NCBI RefSeq assembly: GCF_022539405.1
Contig: NZ_CP054394.1
Coordinates: 1,118,501 to 1,182,500 of the forward strand
From: Natranaerofaba carboxydovora
GTDB lineage: Bacteria; Bacillota; Natranaerobiia; Natranaerobiales; Natranaerofabaceae
Direction: 5' to 3'
Length of the DNA stretch: 64,000 nt
Numbering within the stretch: position 1 is the stretch's first letter; the number at the start of each line of letters is the position of its first letter. Of this stretch, positions 9,706 through 17,833 are shown piece by piece. The notes beneath the pieces were generated by a model. That model saw only the letters and a list, made by a program, of their open reading frames with translations. It had not been told where the DNA came from and made no database searches. Both the position numbers and the translations under genes were made by a program.

Positions 9706-10422
9706 TTGTCAGGAAAGAGATTATTTCATTTATTATTGATCACATGCTTATCTGTTTCAGTAGCTTTTATGACAGGTTGTACTCCAGAAGAAAAAACAGA
9801 AGTGGAGCACTTAAAAAATGAAAAAGAACAGACAAAAGAAGAGTTTAAAGATGAATTATCTAGAAAAAAGTCTAGGATAGAAGATCTAGAACAAGAGTTA
9901 GAATCGAAAGAGCGTCAACTTAATAGGGCTGAATTTTATTCAGATGTTTTGCTTGAAATGGCTCAAACTGAAGGTGTAATGGCTCATGAGGTGTTATCGG
10001 AGGGAAAAATTAACGAACTACAGCATGAAAGTAATTTGTGGGATGGTACACTTCAGGTTGATGTTTCAGAAAATGATAAAAGTAAAGAAAAAGAATTTTC
10101 AAGCAATGGAGAGATAACAATTGACAGTTCTGAATTTGTTTTACATTTTTCAGGGAGTATAGATCCAGCATCTAACGCTGATTTTAGTGCTCACGGAATT
10201 GGATCATTTGAAAATTGGTTATATAACTTAAACGATATTGAAATTTTGGATGAAGAAAAAGTCTATGATGAAGAAGCTGCAAGTGGAGCAACTGGATTTG
10301 GGATAGGTTATGAATTCGAAGATATTTCAGACGGTAGTAGTATCGAAATAGAGATAACACCAGAAGTGAAAGATTATTTTGAATTGGATACAACAAATTT
10401 GATCATTAATGTTGAAAAGTAG
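9706..10422 (+). CDS. Transposon-borne lipoprotein with coiled-coil N-terminus
   Basis: The TTG start has GTGAGGTGG upstream. The signal peptide LFHLLLITCLSVSVAFMTGC ends in a lipobox with Cys25. Residues about 30-75 are charged and heptad-like (EQTKEEFKDELSRKKSRIED), predicting a coiled coil. The rest is an acidic, beta-rich domain that I do not recognise. Length 238 aa. The signal peptide is nearly identical to those of the next two genes, so the three share ancestry at least at the 5' end. Exported and lipid-anchored on the outer face of the membrane by prediction. Confidence 0.7.
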   Translation: MSGKRLFHLLLITCLSVSVAFMTGCTPEEKTEVEHLKNEKEQTKEEFKDELSRKKSRIEDLEQELESKERQLNRAEFYSDVLLEMAQTEGVMAHEVLSEGKINELQHESNLWDGTLQVDVSENDKSKEKEFSSNGEITIDSSEFVLHFSGSIDPASNADFSAHGIGSFENWLYNLNDIEILDEEKVYDEEAASGATGFGIGYEFEDISDGSSIEIEITPEVKDYFELDTTNLIINVEK

Positions 10423-10500
10423 TTATGGGCAGTTTTAGACTGTTAAGATTTTCTTGTATTAACAGAGTATATTTTAGAGAGTCAGAAGCGAGGTGGTAGT

Positions 10501-11559
10501 TTGTCAGTAAGAAGGTTATTTCATTTATTATTGATTACATGCTTGTTTGTTTCAATAGCTTTTATGGTAGGTTGTGCCACTGAGTACGAAGTAGAGGTAC
10601 AGGCTGATCCTGAAAAAGCAGGAAAAATTGAGGGCGAAGGAACTTATGAAGAAGGTGATGAGGTTGCAGTTGAGACGAACCCTAAAGATGGATACGAATT
10701 TAAAAAATGGGAAAAAGATGGAGAAGAATTAAGTCAAGATCAAGAATATAAATTTGAAGTTAAAGAAAACAAAAAATTAGTTGCTGAATTTGCAGAAACT
10801 GTAGACATTCCAGATGAAAATTTAGAAGCAGCTATTAAGCAAGAATTAGGTGTAAATCAAGTGACTAAAGAAAATATTAAAGAGTTAACATCTTTGGAGG
10901 CGAGAAGAGAAGGGATTAGCGATCTGAATAACTTGGGAAAGGCAGAGAATCTTAAAAACTTAAACCTTTCGGGCAATAAAATTCAAGATATAACCGCTTT
11001 AACTGAACTTACTGGACTAGAGAAGTTAAACTTAAACAATAATGAGATAACAGATATTAAAGCACTACATGAGTTAACAAATCTTAAAGAAATCAACCTT
11101 GCAGGAAATGAAATCGATGAGATAAGTTTTTTGGGAGAATTAACCGATCTCGAGGAACTTTCTGTGAAGGATTTGATATTGGTTGATTTTGTCCAATCTC
11201 CTGGAGATGACTATATAACTTATAGGGTAAAAAGCCCATTACCCTTAACTGTCGATGTTCAGGTAGTAAACATAAATGAAGATTTAAGCGTTGAACAGGT
11301 ATTTGAACCAAATAGTGTTACTGATCGGGGCGAGCTTTATAGTTTTACTGAAGCGTCTTCCTATGAAGACCCATTTGTTCAGCATGTTCCCAAAACACAT
11401 CCATTTGACGTTTATAAAGACCATGAATGGGAAAATACAGAAGTTTTAAAAGTTGTTGTTCGTGAAGAACTTGATGAGGGTATGGAAGGAGAACACAAAC
11501 CATCTGGAGAGTATAAATTTGATTTTAAAAACAGAGAGATTATTGAGATTAATGATTAG
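10501..11559 (+). CDS. Transposon-borne lipoprotein with InlB-type repeat and leucine-rich repeats
   Basis: TTG start with GCGAGGTGG upstream; lipobox AFMVGC with Cys25. Residues about 28-95 resemble the divergent InlB B-repeat (YEVEVQADPEKAGKIEGEG, ending KLVAEFAE). An LRR cap (IPDENLEAAIKQELG) and three to four 22-residue internalin-like LRRs (LKNLNLSGNKIQDITAL and following) come next, then an Ig-like C-terminal region. 352 aa. Predicted surface-anchored interaction protein. The 50 bases upstream are almost identical to those upstream of the next gene, showing tandem duplication with regulatory sequence. Confidence 0.75.
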   Translation: MSVRRLFHLLLITCLFVSIAFMVGCATEYEVEVQADPEKAGKIEGEGTYEEGDEVAVETNPKDGYEFKKWEKDGEELSQDQEYKFEVKENKKLVAEFAETVDIPDENLEAAIKQELGVNQVTKENIKELTSLEARREGISDLNNLGKAENLKNLNLSGNKIQDITALTELTGLEKLNLNNNEITDIKALHELTNLKEINLAGNEIDEISFLGELTDLEELSVKDLILVDFVQSPGDDYITYRVKSPLPLTVDVQVVNINEDLSVEQVFEPNSVTDRGELYSFTEASSYEDPFVQHVPKTHPFDVYKDHEWENTEVLKVVVREELDEGMEGEHKPSGEYKFDFKNREIIEIND

Positions 11560-11652
11560 TTCTTTATGAGGAAGTTTACAATTCATGTATAGTATCTGAT
11601 TTATGTCCCTGTCACAGGGTATATTTTAGAGAGTTAGAAGTGAGGTGATAGT

Positions 11653-13332
11653 TTGTCAGTAAGAAAATTGTTTCATTTATTATTGATCACATGCTTATTT
11701 GTTTCAGTAGCTTTTATGACAGGTTGTACTCCAGAGTACGAAGTAGAAGTACAGGCTGATCCTGAAGAAACAGGAGAAATTAAGGGCGAAGGCACTTATG
11801 AGGAAGGTGAAGAGGTTACAGTAGAGGTTGAATCTAAAGAGGGTTATGAATTTGAAGGTTGGTATAAGGGTGAAGAAAGAGTCAGCGAAGCTGAAGAATA
11901 TGAATTTGAAATTGAAGAAAACAAAGAATTAGTTGCTGGTTTTGCTGAAATTGTAAACATTCCTGATGAAAACTTAGAGGCAGCAATTAAGGAAGAATTA
12001 GGTGTAGATCAAGTGACTAAAGAAAATATTGAGGATTTAACGGTCTTGGATGCAGTTGGTGAAGATATAACTAACATCGAAGGAATTGAGCATGCAGTCA
12101 ATTTAGAAGAACTTGATCTTGGTAGGACCAATATAAGAGATGAAGGAATAGAGCAACTAGCAGAAGCTGATGATTTAGAAGAACTTAATCTTTTTCATAC
12201 CAATGTAACAGATAAAGGAGTAGAAAATTTGGCGGAAGCTGACAATTTAGAAGAGCTTGATCTTAGTCATAACGAAGTAACAGATGACGGGGTAAAACAA
12301 CTAGCAGAAGCTGATAATTTAGAAGAGCTTGACCTTCGTCATACCGAAGTAACAGATAAAGGAGTAGAACATCTGGCGGAAGCTGATAATTTAGAAGAAC
12401 TTAATCTTTTTTATACCAATGTAACAGATAAAGGAGTAGAACATTTGGCAGAAGCTGACAATTTAGAATATCTTACTCTTCCAGGAGTTCGAAGAGTTGC
12501 AGGAGGAAAAAACGAATCCGAAGTAACAAATGTGAATCCACTGGCAGAAGCTGAAAATTTAGAAAAACTTGATCTTAGAGGAACCGAAGTAACAAATGAA
12601 GGAGTAGAATACCTGGCAAAAGCAGACATATTGGAAGTGCTTGATCTCGAAGATACCCAAATAACAGGTGAAGTAATAAAACATCTATCAGAAGTTGAAA
12701 ATTTAGAAAAACTTAAGCTTAGCAGAACTGAAGTAACAGATGACGAGATAAAAGACCTGGCAAAAGACCTGGCAGAAATTGATAATTTGGAACACCTTGA
12801 TCTTAGAGGAACCGAAGTAACAGACGTAAACGCACTAGCAGAAGCTGATAATTTAAAAGAGCTTTATATTGGCATAGCAAAAAGTGAATGGTTACATTTC
12901 ACCGAAGTAACAGACGATGGGGTAAAACAACTACCAGAAAATGATAGTTTAAAAAAGCTTGACATTAGCGGAACCGAAATAACAGATGAAGGAATAGAAC
13001 AATTAGCAGAAGCAGATAGTTTAGAATATCTTAATCTTGAAAGAACCGAAGTAACAGATGAAGGGATAAAACACTTGACAGAATTTGATAATTTGGAACA
13101 CCTTAATCTTAGAAGTCTTAGAAGAACTGAAGTAACAGATGAAGGAATAAAACACCTAGCAGAACTTGATAATTTAGAAGAGCTTAGTCTTCATGATACC
13201 GAAGTAACAGATGAAGGATTAGAATACCTGGCAGAAGCAGATAGTTTAGAAGAGCTTGATATTAGAAGAACCGAAGTAGAGGATGAAATAATATCCAAAT
13301 TAGAAAATGCAGGTATTGATGTCACATATTGA
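11653..13332 (+). CDS. Transposon-borne lipoprotein with long leucine-rich repeat domain
   Basis: TTG start with GTGAGGTGA upstream; lipobox AFMTGC with Cys25. An InlB-type repeat like that of the previous gene is followed by about 17 LRRs of roughly 23 residues, consensus LEELDLRxTEVTDEGIKHLAEADN. This LRR type (TEVTDxG) differs from the internalin type of the neighbour. Nucleotide repeats in 12100-13300 are close, so copy number may vary by recombination. 559 aa, very acidic, as expected for a surface protein of a halophile. Ligand unknown. Confidence 0.75.
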   Translation: MSVRKLFHLLLITCLFVSVAFMTGCTPEYEVEVQADPEETGEIKGEGTYEEGEEVTVEVESKEGYEFEGWYKGEERVSEAEEYEFEIEENKELVAGFAEIVNIPDENLEAAIKEELGVDQVTKENIEDLTVLDAVGEDITNIEGIEHAVNLEELDLGRTNIRDEGIEQLAEADDLEELNLFHTNVTDKGVENLAEADNLEELDLSHNEVTDDGVKQLAEADNLEELDLRHTEVTDKGVEHLAEADNLEELNLFYTNVTDKGVEHLAEADNLEYLTLPGVRRVAGGKNESEVTNVNPLAEAENLEKLDLRGTEVTNEGVEYLAKADILEVLDLEDTQITGEVIKHLSEVENLEKLKLSRTEVTDDEIKDLAKDLAEIDNLEHLDLRGTEVTDVNALAEADNLKELYIGIAKSEWLHFTEVTDDGVKQLPENDSLKKLDISGTEITDEGIEQLAEADSLEYLNLERTEVTDEGIKHLTEFDNLEHLNLRSLRRTEVTDEGIKHLAELDNLEELSLHDTEVTDEGLEYLAEADSLEELDIRRTEVEDEIISKLENAGIDVTY

Positions 13333-13392
13333 TGTAAGAAAAGACTTAACTTAGGAATGCGGGGAAGATTGTCTGATTTATGTGTCTTAAAT

Positions 13393-13440
13393 AAAAATGG
13401 CAGTTCTCATTTATCAAAATGAGAGAACTGCCATTTTTTT
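13393..13440 (+). terminator. Terminator-like hairpin after the lipoprotein genes
   Basis: AATGGCAGTTCTCATTT pairs with AAATGAGAGAACTGCCATT (2-base bulge) and is followed by a run of T. It closes the cargo operon just inside the right end. Confidence 0.75.
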
Positions 13441-13528
13441 TAGTGTGAAAAATTTGTGATTTACCATGTGAATTTTTTGTGATTTCGCCTGTGATTTTCG
13501 AATTTCAACTTCAAAATCGAACCCCTTA
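13440..13528 (-). repeat. Right transposon end: inverted repeat with AAATCACA motifs
   Basis: In inverted orientation it repeats the left end: the same 26-base tip, two AAATCACA motifs at matching offsets, then the shared 19-base block at 13444-13462. It follows a terminator-like hairpin and precedes hfq. Confidence 0.75.
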
Positions 13529-13538
13529 GGGTATAGAG
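13529..13538 (+). repeat. Target-site duplication, right copy
   Basis: GGGTATAGAG directly after the right transposon end, matching 6944-6953. Confidence 0.85.
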
Positions 13539-13571
13539 GGGCTTATTATTATTTTAACGGAGGCGATAATT

Positions 13572-13811
13572 TTGACAAAGGGTAAAAACAACACCATTAA
13601 TCTCCAGGATAATTTTTTAAACATAGTAAGAAAAGATAAACTCAATGTTACTATTTACCTTGTAAATGGTTTTCAATTACGTGGCACCGTAAAAAGTTTT
13701 GACAACTTTACTGTTATGATTGAGTCAGAAGGTAAGCAGCAAATGATTTACAAGCATGCTATTTCTACCATAAAGCCTGCTAAAAACGTAGATATTTTTT
13801 CTGATGAATAA
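13572..13811 (+). CDS. hfq: RNA chaperone Hfq
   Basis: Hfq is a hexameric Sm-like protein that assists small-RNA pairing. The 79-aa product shows the Sm1 segment ([21 protein letters not shown]), [14 protein letters not shown], and Sm2 ending in YKHAISTI, including the conserved KH. The start is TTG with ACGGAGGCGAT upstream. Normally directly downstream of miaA; here the transposon end lies 43 bases before it, so its promoter may now come from the element or from the short gap. Confidence 0.96.
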   Translation: MTKGKNNTINLQDNFLNIVRKDKLNVTIYLVNGFQLRGTVKSFDNFTVMIESEGKQQMIYKHAISTIKPAKNVDIFSDE

Positions 13812-13815
13812 ACCT

Positions 13816-13847
13816 GAAGGGTAGCAGTTAAAACTGAACTACCCTTC
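13816..13847 (+). terminator. Hairpin after hfq
   Basis: GAAGGGTAG...CTACCCTTC inverted repeat directly after hfq, followed by a weak T tract. Possible terminator or attenuator before spoVK. Confidence 0.55.
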
Positions 13848-13884
13848 TTAAGCTTACTAAAATTAACAATAAGGTGGATTTTGG

Positions 13885-14133
13885 ATGACAGAGGTTAAGG
13901 TTCAAATTAATGGCAAAAAGACTAGAGAAAATCCTGGACGCCCCGTATATTATGATGGAGTTAATCAAAGATACAAGAAAGTATTAACTGAATTAGATGA
14001 GCTTGTAGGTTTGGACCAGGTTAAAAACAAAATAAAAGAGATTTGTGCTTTGATTGAAATTCAGTACAAACGCCAGGAAAAAGGACTTGTAAGTGAACCT
14101 CAATCTCTTCATATGATATTTAAAGGTAATCCT
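13885..14133 (+). pseudogene. spoVK: spoVK 5' part, interrupted by an element
   Basis: Codons 1-83 of stage V sporulation protein K, an AAA+ ATPase. The segment ends ...QSLHMIFKGNP, exactly in the Walker A motif. Reading continues into element DNA and stops at 14161-14163. The missing part resumes at 17822 with the same 12 bases AAAGGTAATCCT. Joined, the gene codes for GNPGTGKTSVARILG and a protein of about 298 aa, near normal SpoVK length. I regard it as a gene that can be restored by excision rather than as a dead gene. Confidence 0.9.
14122..14133 (+). repeat. attL core of the spoVK element
   Basis: AAAGGTAATCCT, identical to 17822-17833; codes for KGNP of the SpoVK P-loop. Confidence 0.85.
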
Positions 14134-14163
14134 TTTTTTACAGTAAAGTTAAAAAATAATTAA

Positions 14164-15627
14164 TTACTTAGAAATAGTAAAATAGTTTGGATTAAGCTTG
14201 TAGCTGGTTATTTGATTTTCCATAACCTTAATTTCATAAAATATAGTGCTAAGTATTTTATGGGAGTTATTAATACTAAACTTGTATCTATTCTCTATAA
14301 CATTCTGCTCTTTTTTGAGGCGATTTTTTGCTTGATTGAGTTCCTCAAGATTGATGATGCCATTTTCATATGCTTTTAACTGTCTAGTGAACTTTTCATT
14401 TATAAGTTTCATATTATGCTCAAGTGCTTGGCTTTGTAATTTTTTTAGCCTTTGTATTTTTTTGTGGTTTTTGGTATTATAATTAAGGTTTTTGTTTGGG
14501 TGCTGGTTAATTTTTTTTAGATAGTTTATTAATGTGGTACTATCCTTATCTGCTTTTTCTAAAAAAATATAATTGAACTTACATCTGCCGTTTTTTTGGT
14601 AGTTAGAGCAAACAAATATCCTTTTATCTTTGTTTGGGCCTTTGGAGCTGTATTTTCTTGTGGTCATTTTGGAATTGCAGTATCCGCAGTATAACATACC
14701 TGACAAATTATATTTAGGTCGATTTTTGCTTTGAGCTTTTTCTTTGATTGTTCTATTATTACTGGTCATTGAATTTATTTCTTTTACTCTTTTATTTATT
14801 TCTTCCCACATTTTAGGGGTAAAGATCTCCTCGTGAGTGTCTTCATGTACTATCCATTTACTTTTTTCTCTGTATCTAAGCTTTCCTTTTTTATCGTAAT
14901 ATCTTCTGTTCCATAATGTAACTCCGGTATATATTTCGTTTGTAAGGATGTTTTTAACTGAGGCTGGACTCCAGTTATTGCTCCGTTTGGTTTTGACATT
15001 GTTTTCATTTAACCATCTAGCGATATCCCTGTAACCTTCCCCTGCAACAAATTTTTCGGCCATTTTTTTGATCCAGTAAGCTTCTTCTTCAACTATCTCT
15101 AATCTCCCTGTACTCTTATCTATGCTGTAGCCAAAAGGTGGTACTGTCAGATAAAGCCCTTTGTTTTCAACTATATTGTCCATATTGGACTTAACACTGT
15201 CAGCTATCATTCTCCTTTGAAACTCTGCAAAAGCAGATAAAATATGAAGGACCATCCTACCTACCGGAGTAGAAGTGTCAAAATTAATAGTAGGGCAAAC
15301 AAAAGTTGTGTCGTGTTCTTCACACATTTCAATGAAATTTAACATATCTATCATATTTCTTGACATTCTATCCACTGCCAAGGTGCCAACACGTTCAATT
15401 TTGTTTTCTTTAATTAAGTTAATAAGTTCTTTTAGCTTTGGCCTATCTAGATCTTTAGCTGAAAAACCCTCATCTGCAAAGACTTCTGTATTGTTCCAGC
15501 CATTTAGCTCAAAATATGCCTTAAGCTTACTTATCTGATGTTCTATAGAATAACCTTCCCTAGCCTGCTCCCGGGTTGAAACCCTTGCATAAATTGCATT
15601 TATCCTGCTGTTACTAATTTTATCTAT
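14164..15627 (-). CDS. Large serine recombinase, apparent ATA start
   Basis: Site-specific recombinase expected to excise the element from spoVK. The N-terminal catalytic domain reads INAIYARVSTREQAREGYSIEHQ with catalytic Ser17, then FADEGFSAKDLDRPKL and DRMSRNM. A recombinase domain follows and a zinc ribbon with CGYCNSKM and CSNYQKNGRC, then a coiled-coil C-terminus. About 487 aa, usual for large serine recombinases. The frame has no ATG, GTG or TTG before the TTG at 15381, which would delete most of the catalytic domain. AAGGAGG lies 8 bases before an ATA at 15627-15625, so I place the start there. The stop abuts the truncated spoVK stop, convergently. Confidence 0.85.
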   Translation of the reverse strand: MDKISNSRINAIYARVSTREQAREGYSIEHQISKLKAYFELNGWNNTEVFADEGFSAKDLDRPKLKELINLIKENKIERVGTLAVDRMSRNMIDMLNFIEMCEEHDTTFVCPTINFDTSTPVGRMVLHILSAFAEFQRRMIADSVKSNMDNIVENKGLYLTVPPFGYSIDKSTGRLEIVEEEAYWIKKMAEKFVAGEGYRDIARWLNENNVKTKRSNNWSPASVKNILTNEIYTGVTLWNRRYYDKKGKLRYREKSKWIVHEDTHEEIFTPKMWEEINKRVKEINSMTSNNRTIKEKAQSKNRPKYNLSGMLYCGYCNSKMTTRKYSSKGPNKDKRIFVCSNYQKNGRCKFNYIFLEKADKDSTTLINYLKKINQHPNKNLNYNTKNHKKIQRLKKLQSQALEHNMKLINEKFTRQLKAYENGIINLEELNQAKNRLKKEQNVIENRYKFSINNSHKILSTIFYEIKVMENQITSYKLNPNYFTISK

Positions 15628-15896
15628 AAGACTTTCCTCCTTAGAGTAGCTTAATAAAGAGGCAAAAATGCTTTTCGATAAAATTTTATCGGTTATAATT
15701 TTGAAATATGATTACAACTGAAAATAATTTTAGCTACCTGGATTTATATTAATATTACCACCCATATATTTGTAATATAAATAATTGTGTAAAATAAATA
15801 ATATTGATATAAGAAGGTGTATTTAAAATTTCATATGAATTATCAGGTTAGTTTTATATTGTTTAGTTATGGGGTTAGTGTTTGCGAGGTGTTTTG
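15628..15896. promoter_or_regulatory. Divergent intergenic region of the spoVK element
   Basis: Holds AAGGAGG for the recombinase (minus strand, near 15636-15642) and the control region for the small gene and radical SAM gene. GATAAAATTTTATC at about 15677-15690 is a perfect 14-bp palindrome in the recombinase upstream region. No confident promoter call. Confidence 0.4.
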
Positions 15897-16064
15897 ATGC
15901 TTGATAAAGTATATATATATGATGAGATAAGTGGAGCTTGGAAGTCTCTAAATTTGATTTCTAAAGAAAGGCGTTATAAAATAACTGAAAGTATAAATAA
16001 AATAATAAATGAAACAATTGATAATGAAATAGAAAAATTAAAAGAAGATAATCTTGATAATTAA
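15897..16064 (+). CDS. Small hypothetical protein in the spoVK element
   Basis: About 55 aa, starting MLDKVYIYDEISGAWKSLN, with GAGGT 7 bases upstream of the ATG. The N-terminal sentence DKVYIYDEISGAWKSLN recalls short spore or phage proteins but I do not recognise it. The second half is helical and charged. Lies 65 bases before the radical SAM gene and is likely co-transcribed. Confidence 0.5.
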   Translation: MLDKVYIYDEISGAWKSLNLISKERRYKITESINKIINETIDNEIEKLKEDNLDN

Positions 16065-16129
16065 ACTCATATGACTTTTTCTAGTTGAATCAATTTTAAT
16101 AGTACTTAGTTAAATGGGGGATATGAAAT

Positions 16130-17770
16130 TTGGACAAAAAAATTGTACTTATAGACGGTTATGTAGACGAGCCGTCATGCTTAGGGGTACCACCTTATAT
16201 ATCACCGTACATAAGATATACTTACGGGGCTTTACTTGATTTGGGTATAAAAGAAGAAAAAATAGATTATTACTTGATAGATGTAGTAAGGGAAAATATG
16301 AAAGAGTATATTGATAAGTTTAAAAGTGCTGATTTTGTTATAATTATTGCTGGTACTACTGTACCTGGCAAATACATGGGCGGAAAACCTATTTCTCTTA
16401 AAGAGGTAAATAATATTTCCAAGCAGATATTTAAGGATACGAAAACATTATTAGGTGGTCCTGTTTTATTAACCATTAAGGACACATCGGCCTTTGCTAA
16501 TATTGAGGTTAGTGGATTTTTGGATGAAACAGGAGCTTTGGGGATTTATGAGTATTTGTCAGGACAAAAAGCAGAAAATGAAAAGATAAACTACTGGGCA
16601 AAACTTGGTTCTAAGATAACAAGAAAACACCCAAATTACCCGGCTATTGTATGTGAGATAGAAACTTATAGAGGATGTATAAGACCTAAGAGCTGTAAAT
16701 TTTGTAGTGAATATCTAAAGAAAGTTTTGTACACCAGGCCGTATGATGAAATAGCCAAAGAAGTAGAAGCTTTATACAGTGAAGGAAATAAATATTTTCG
16801 CATAGGTGCTCAAACAGATTTATTCATGTATGGAGCTGATTATGAAAATGGTATACTTACGCCAAAGCCTCAGATAATACATAAACTATATTCTGACATT
16901 AACAAAAAAGCACCAAATATATCAGTGCTTCACATGGATAATGTAAACCCGGCAACTATTGCTGATTTCCCTTCAAAATCAGAGGAAATAATTAAAATAA
17001 TAACAGATTATAATACACCCGGTGATACTGCTGCATTTGGGCTAGAATCGGCTGATCCAAAGGTGTTAAAGGCAAACAATGTAGGAACTTCTCCAGAGAA
17101 AACAAAAAAGGCCATTAAAATAATGAATGAATTAGGTGGGTTTAGAGAAGATGGTATCCCTAAACTTCTACCTGGACTTAATTTTTTGCATGGTTTAAAT
17201 AACGAAGATGAAGAAACTTATGAGTTAAATTTTAACTTTTTAAAAGAGCTCCTTGATGAGGGGTATTTACTTAGAAGAATTAATATTAGACAGGTGATAC
17301 CTGTCCCTGGATTTGAAAAAAATAAGGTGAATGAGTACAAATTTAACAAATACAAAGAAAAAATTAATAAAGAAATAAACAAGCCGATGTTAGAAAGAGT
17401 TTTTCCCACGGGCATTATTATGAAAAATGTTCTTATAGAAAATGTGGAAGGAAACATATCATTTGGGCGCCAACTTGGGACTTATCCTATTTTGATTGGT
17501 GTGCCAGGTGTACATGAAGTAGGAAGATTCATTGAAGTTAAGATTATAGAACATGGTTATAGATCTATTACAGGATTAAAATACCCTTTTAATATTAATG
17601 AAGCTAGCCTTGAAGAGCTTAGGGCACTCCCCGGAATTGGCAAAAAAAGAGCCTCTAACTTATTTGTTAAGAAGCCTTTTGAAGACTTTGAGGAAGTTAA
17701 GAAAAGTTTGGACGATTCTTTTAACCCGAAGGAACTAGAACGGCTAAAAGGTTGTTTGGATGTATTCTAA
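16130..17770 (+). CDS. Radical SAM protein with N-terminal B12-binding-like and C-terminal helix-hairpin-helix regions
   Basis: A 546-aa protein starting at TTG 16130. The start IDGYVDEPSCLGVPPYISP and a Rossmann-like first ~150 residues precede a radical SAM core with YRGCIRPKSCKFC near 180-192. The spacing is CX5CX2C, not the canonical CX3CX2C. A C-terminal helix-hairpin-helix (NEASLEELRALPGIGKKRA, about 487-507) suggests nucleic-acid contact. It resembles an uncharacterised radical SAM/HhH family (COG1031) that I know mainly from archaea. Substrate unknown. It is cargo of the spoVK element, so it would be lost from the mother cell after excision. Confidence 0.75.
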   Translation: MDKKIVLIDGYVDEPSCLGVPPYISPYIRYTYGALLDLGIKEEKIDYYLIDVVRENMKEYIDKFKSADFVIIIAGTTVPGKYMGGKPISLKEVNNISKQIFKDTKTLLGGPVLLTIKDTSAFANIEVSGFLDETGALGIYEYLSGQKAENEKINYWAKLGSKITRKHPNYPAIVCEIETYRGCIRPKSCKFCSEYLKKVLYTRPYDEIAKEVEALYSEGNKYFRIGAQTDLFMYGADYENGILTPKPQIIHKLYSDINKKAPNISVLHMDNVNPATIADFPSKSEEIIKIITDYNTPGDTAAFGLESADPKVLKANNVGTSPEKTKKAIKIMNELGGFREDGIPKLLPGLNFLHGLNNEDEETYELNFNFLKELLDEGYLLRRINIRQVIPVPGFEKNKVNEYKFNKYKEKINKEINKPMLERVFPTGIIMKNVLIENVEGNISFGRQLGTYPILIGVPGVHEVGRFIEVKIIEHGYRSITGLKYPFNINEASLEELRALPGIGKKRASNLFVKKPFEDFEEVKKSLDDSFNPKELERLKGCLDVF

Positions 17771-17821
17771 AACATCTAATTAAACAGATAGCATTATATT
17801 AAATTTTTAACCTGTGTATAA

Positions 17822-17833
17822 AAAGGTAATCCT
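17822..17833 (+). repeat. attR core of the spoVK element
   Basis: AAAGGTAATCCT followed by GGTACGGGTAAAAC, which completes the P-loop GNPGTGKT. Confidence 0.85.

Larger units (their letters stand above)
6954..13528. mobile_element. 6.6-kb transposon with matched inverted ends and lipoprotein cargo
   Basis: The ends at 6954 and 13528 are inverted copies. The outer 26 bases (starting TAAGGGGTTCG) are identical, and the next ~30 keep AAATCACA motifs at the same spacing. The flanks carry an exact 10-bp direct repeat GGGTATAGAG (6944-6953 and 13529-13538), a target-site duplication. Inside are a ribbon-helix-helix gene, a large transposase-like gene and three related lipoprotein genes, all on the plus strand. 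Each end holds a strong hairpin. The insertion separates miaA from hfq, which are adjacent in relatives, so this looks like a complete insertion event. I do not recognise the element family. Confidence 0.85.
14122..17833. mobile_element. skin-like excisable element inside spoVK
   Basis: A 12-bp direct repeat AAAGGTAATCCT marks both junctions (14122-14133, 17822-17833). Between them are a large serine recombinase on the minus strand, a small protein and a radical SAM protein. Recombination between the repeats would remove 3,700 bp and restore spoVK in frame. This is the arrangement of sporulation-time elements such as skin in sigK, here in another mother-cell gene. Timing of excision is inference. 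Confidence 0.85.

Noticed and set aside
15275..15538. 87-codon plus-strand frame
   Set aside because: Antisense to the recombinase catalytic domain.
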